A DNA stretch of 11,426 nucleotides from an uncultured Phycisphaerales bacterium (GTDB lineage: Bacteria; Planctomycetota; Phycisphaerae; Phycisphaerales; UBA1924). Made by a program: the position numbers and the translations under genes. Location of the stretch: assembly GCA_937891445.1 (NCBI GenBank), contig CALAFV010000633.1, positions 1-11,426 of the forward strand. The letters are read 5' to 3'. This document shows, piece after piece, positions 10,426 to 11,426 of the stretch (the first letter of the stretch is position 1; every line of letters begins with the position of its first letter). Under the pieces are notes generated by a model that saw nothing but the letters and a program-made list of their open reading frames with translations, did not search any database and had not been told where the DNA came from.

Positions 10426-11046
10426 TTACACCCCTGCCCCCCCGGCTCTGGCCGGCGGCTGGTCGCCGGCGGGGCCGAGGAACAGTTCGACCTTGCGGTT
10501 GAGGTACCAGGCGTGGTTCTCGAGGTGCCACGTGGCGTAGTTGGCGATGTCCCGGAGCGTCTGCTCGCCCTTCTGCGGGTGCAGGCCCGTGCGGGTCCAG
10601 CAGGAGGGGTCGAGGGCGGCGAGCCACTCGGTCGTCCAGCGGCGGAGGGTGTGTACAACGGCGACGAAACCCCCGATCGGGGGGGGGACGGTGAGCGGGC
10701 TGGGGGTCTCCGGGAGCGGGCCCCGGTACATCCCGGCGTCGATGGATGTGTCCTCGTCCCAGAGGGGGAGGACCGGGTGGTCCTCGGCGACGATCCGGCG
10801 CAGGCGGGTAACAAACAGGAGTTCGGCATCCGCTACATGACCGAGGAGGACCCGAACGGGCCACTGGCCGACCCCCATCTCCGGACGAAAGGCGGTGTCG
10901 AGTTGAGAATCGGTCAGGTCGAAGACGCGACGGTCGAAGTTCTCGACGCCGCGGCCGAAGCGGGTGATCAGGGCCGGGATGTCAAGGCGGGCAATCTCGG
11001 CGGCCTCGGGTTTGAGGGGAGCCGAGGAGGGGGAGCCGCTGGGCAT
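10426..11046 (-). CDS. DinB-like (DinB/YfiT superfamily) protein
   Basis: Predicted 206-residue cytoplasmic protein with the four-helix DinB_2-type fold. Key residues: H70 in LLGHVADAELL, H132 in VVHTLRRW, and H174/H178 in ATWHLENHAWYL, the usual positions for a metal site in this superfamily. Family members include thiol-dependent S-transferases and many uncharacterised proteins; nothing here tells the substrate. Residues 1-20 and 190-206 are Pro/Gly/Ser-rich tails. ATG 11046 is preceded by AGGA at about 9 nt. It is the first gene of the unit with nadB and the lipoprotein gene, and its TAA (10426-10428) is 11 nt before the nadB ATG. The name reflects the fold and does not mean DNA-damage polymerase IV, which is also called DinB. 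A palindrome lies in the leader. Confidence 0.85.
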   Translation of the reverse strand: MPSGSPSSAPLKPEAAEIARLDIPALITRFGRGVENFDRRVFDLTDSQLDTAFRPEMGVGQWPVRVLLGHVADAELLFVTRLRRIVAEDHPVLPLWDEDTSIDAGMYRGPLPETPSPLTVPPPIGGFVAVVHTLRRWTTEWLAALDPSCWTRTGLHPQKGEQTLRDIANYATWHLENHAWYLNRKVELFLGPAGDQPPARAGGAGV

Positions 11047-11061
11047 TGGCTGGTCCTAACT

Positions 11062-11077
11062 TGGCCGTTTACGGCCA
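11062..11077. promoter_or_regulatory. Palindrome in the dinB-nadB leader, possible operator
   Basis: TGGCCGT-TT-ACGGCCA is a perfect inverted repeat (7-bp arms, 2-nt centre), 15 nt upstream of ATG 11046. Read on the minus strand its centre includes TAAACG, with TTCTTG 16 bp further upstream, a weak promoter-like pair that the palindrome would cover. This fits an operator controlling the dinB-like-nadB-lipoprotein unit, but regulator and promoter are unproven. The 2-nt loop makes an RNA hairpin less likely. Confidence 0.35.
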
Positions 11078-11129
11078 CTTGGAACGAACAAGAAGGGGGC
11101 TCTGGGAGTACATACTTTGTAGCGGGAAC

Positions 11130-11290
11130 CGACTGGGCGCACACCCCGGTCGTTTGGTCCGGCGGCTCGCTCCGGAGGCCCCGAGGGCAGCGGATCGCCT
11201 CCCTTCTGGCACGACGCCGCCCGCCGGACCTGTGACAGCCTCTTCTTCTCCTTCGCGGCCTTGTATCTCACGGGGTACAAGGCCGTTTTT
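11130..11290 (+). ncRNA. Candidate structured small RNA ending at a terminator
   Basis: The 316-bp gap 11047-11362 holds three hairpins in a row on the + strand. The first pairs CGACTGGG (11130-11137) with CCCGGTCG (11145-11152), 8 bp including one wobble. The second pairs GGTCCGGCGG (11156-11165) with CCGCCGGACC (11221-11230), a perfect 10-bp closing stem around 55 nt that can fold further (GCCC-CGA-GGGC inside). The third is the terminator at 11256-11290. No open reading frame of quality accompanies it, so the terminator has no known upstream gene on this strand. I could not match it to tmRNA, RNase P, 6S, SRP RNA, tRNA or a riboswitch. It might also be the leader of the gene at 11363, with termination as control. 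The 5' end is unknown; GTACATACTTTG (11108-11119) is the AT-richest promoter-like spot. Confidence 0.35.
11256..11290 (+). terminator. Strong intrinsic terminator
   Basis: CGGCCTTGTA (11256-11265) pairs perfectly with TACAAGGCCG (11276-11285) around a 10-nt loop, followed by TTTTT (11286-11290), then GTTTG. It acts on the + strand. The neighbouring dinB-like gene is on the other strand and reads away, so what it terminates is either the candidate RNA upstream or read-through from antisense transcription. Confidence 0.8.
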
Positions 11291-11362
11291 GTTTGCGCCA
11301 GCAACGGTTTGTCCTGTGGCGGGTTGCGGCGGGAGGCGGTCGCGGCCGGCTAGGCTACGCCG

Positions 11363-11426
11363 ATGACCCAGAGCACCGCATCCGCAGAGGGAGGGGGGGG
11401 CGGGGGTGGGGGCGAGCGCCGGCTGG
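11363..11426 (+). CDS. Start of a gene, truncated by the window end
   Basis: ATG 11363 opens a frame that is still open at the last base (21 codons): MTQSTASAEG, a run of glycines, then ERRL. No Shine-Dalgarno precedes it. Instead, TAGGCT (11351-11356), a -10-like hexamer, sits 6 nt before the ATG, so transcription may begin at or very near the start codon (leaderless mRNA). The Ser/Thr/Gly-rich opening is typical of flexible N-termini and tells nothing of function. Being partial, it could also be a chance frame. Confidence 0.45.
   Translation, partial: MTQSTASAEGGGGGGGGERRL

Noticed and set aside
8783..10540. Open frame of 585 codons on the + strand opposite nadB
   Set aside because: Shadow of nadB, which has clear FAD and active-site motifs on the minus strand.
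10675..10688. CCCCCGATCGGGGG palindrome
   Set aside because: It lies inside the dinB-like gene, where it encodes a proline-rich stretch (PPPIG); composition explains it.
10415..10864. Upstream extension of the nadB frame
   Set aside because: It overlaps the dinB-like gene out of frame and is Arg/Pro-rich; the conserved NadB start matches ATG 10414.
11056..11304. 82-codon minus-strand frame MLAQTKTALYPVRYKAAKEK
   Set aside because: It runs through both arms of the terminator and the hairpins, has no ribosome binding site I trust and shows no family features.

Overview
The window is very GC-rich DNA from a bacterium. Its style suggests a planctomycete, possibly class Phycisphaerae: an exported protein with a secretin-like N-domain and no barrel, a HEAT-repeat protein with a basic N-terminus, G-rich runs, and mostly monocistronic or short transcription units. 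The lineage is inferred from protein style only; no rRNA or other marker is present. GC bias at third codon positions creates very long spurious antisense reading frames over every real gene.

Layout from left to right. (1) 155-1231 (+): exported secretin-N-like protein with a G/K/P-rich tail, ending at a clear intrinsic terminator (1277-1308). (2) 1339-2552 (-): HEAT-repeat-type protein whose reading frame is broken once, at a run of five Cs (2412-2416). A good promoter candidate and a perfect inverted repeat lie just upstream. (3) 2659-5649 (-): full-length fused glycine dehydrogenase GcvP, without gcvT or gcvH beside it. (4) 5899-7881 (+): secreted M28 zinc metallopeptidase with a PA-like region and a C-terminal PDZ domain, divergent from gcvP. 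(5) 7882-8129: convergent intergenic region with an unusual repeat element built of 10-bp-phased CRCRGAT-type units, in opposite orientation at its two ends. (6) 8130-11046 (-): a three-gene unit of DinB-like protein, L-aspartate oxidase NadB and a small lipoprotein. The last two overlap by GTGA, so they are probably translationally coupled. (7) 11047-11362: intergenic region with a palindrome in the dinB leader and, on the + strand, a run of strong hairpins ending in a textbook terminator, a candidate small RNA. (8) 11363 onward (+): the first 21 codons of another gene, possibly leaderless, opening with a poly-glycine, G-quadruplex-prone stretch.

The recognisable metabolism is housekeeping: glycine cleavage (one-carbon supply) and the first step of de novo NAD synthesis. 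I see no CRISPR, integrase, transposase, tRNA or rRNA. The least explained parts are the phased repeat element, the candidate RNA at 11130-11290 and the frameshifted HEAT gene. I did not find convincing evidence for a new multi-gene system.
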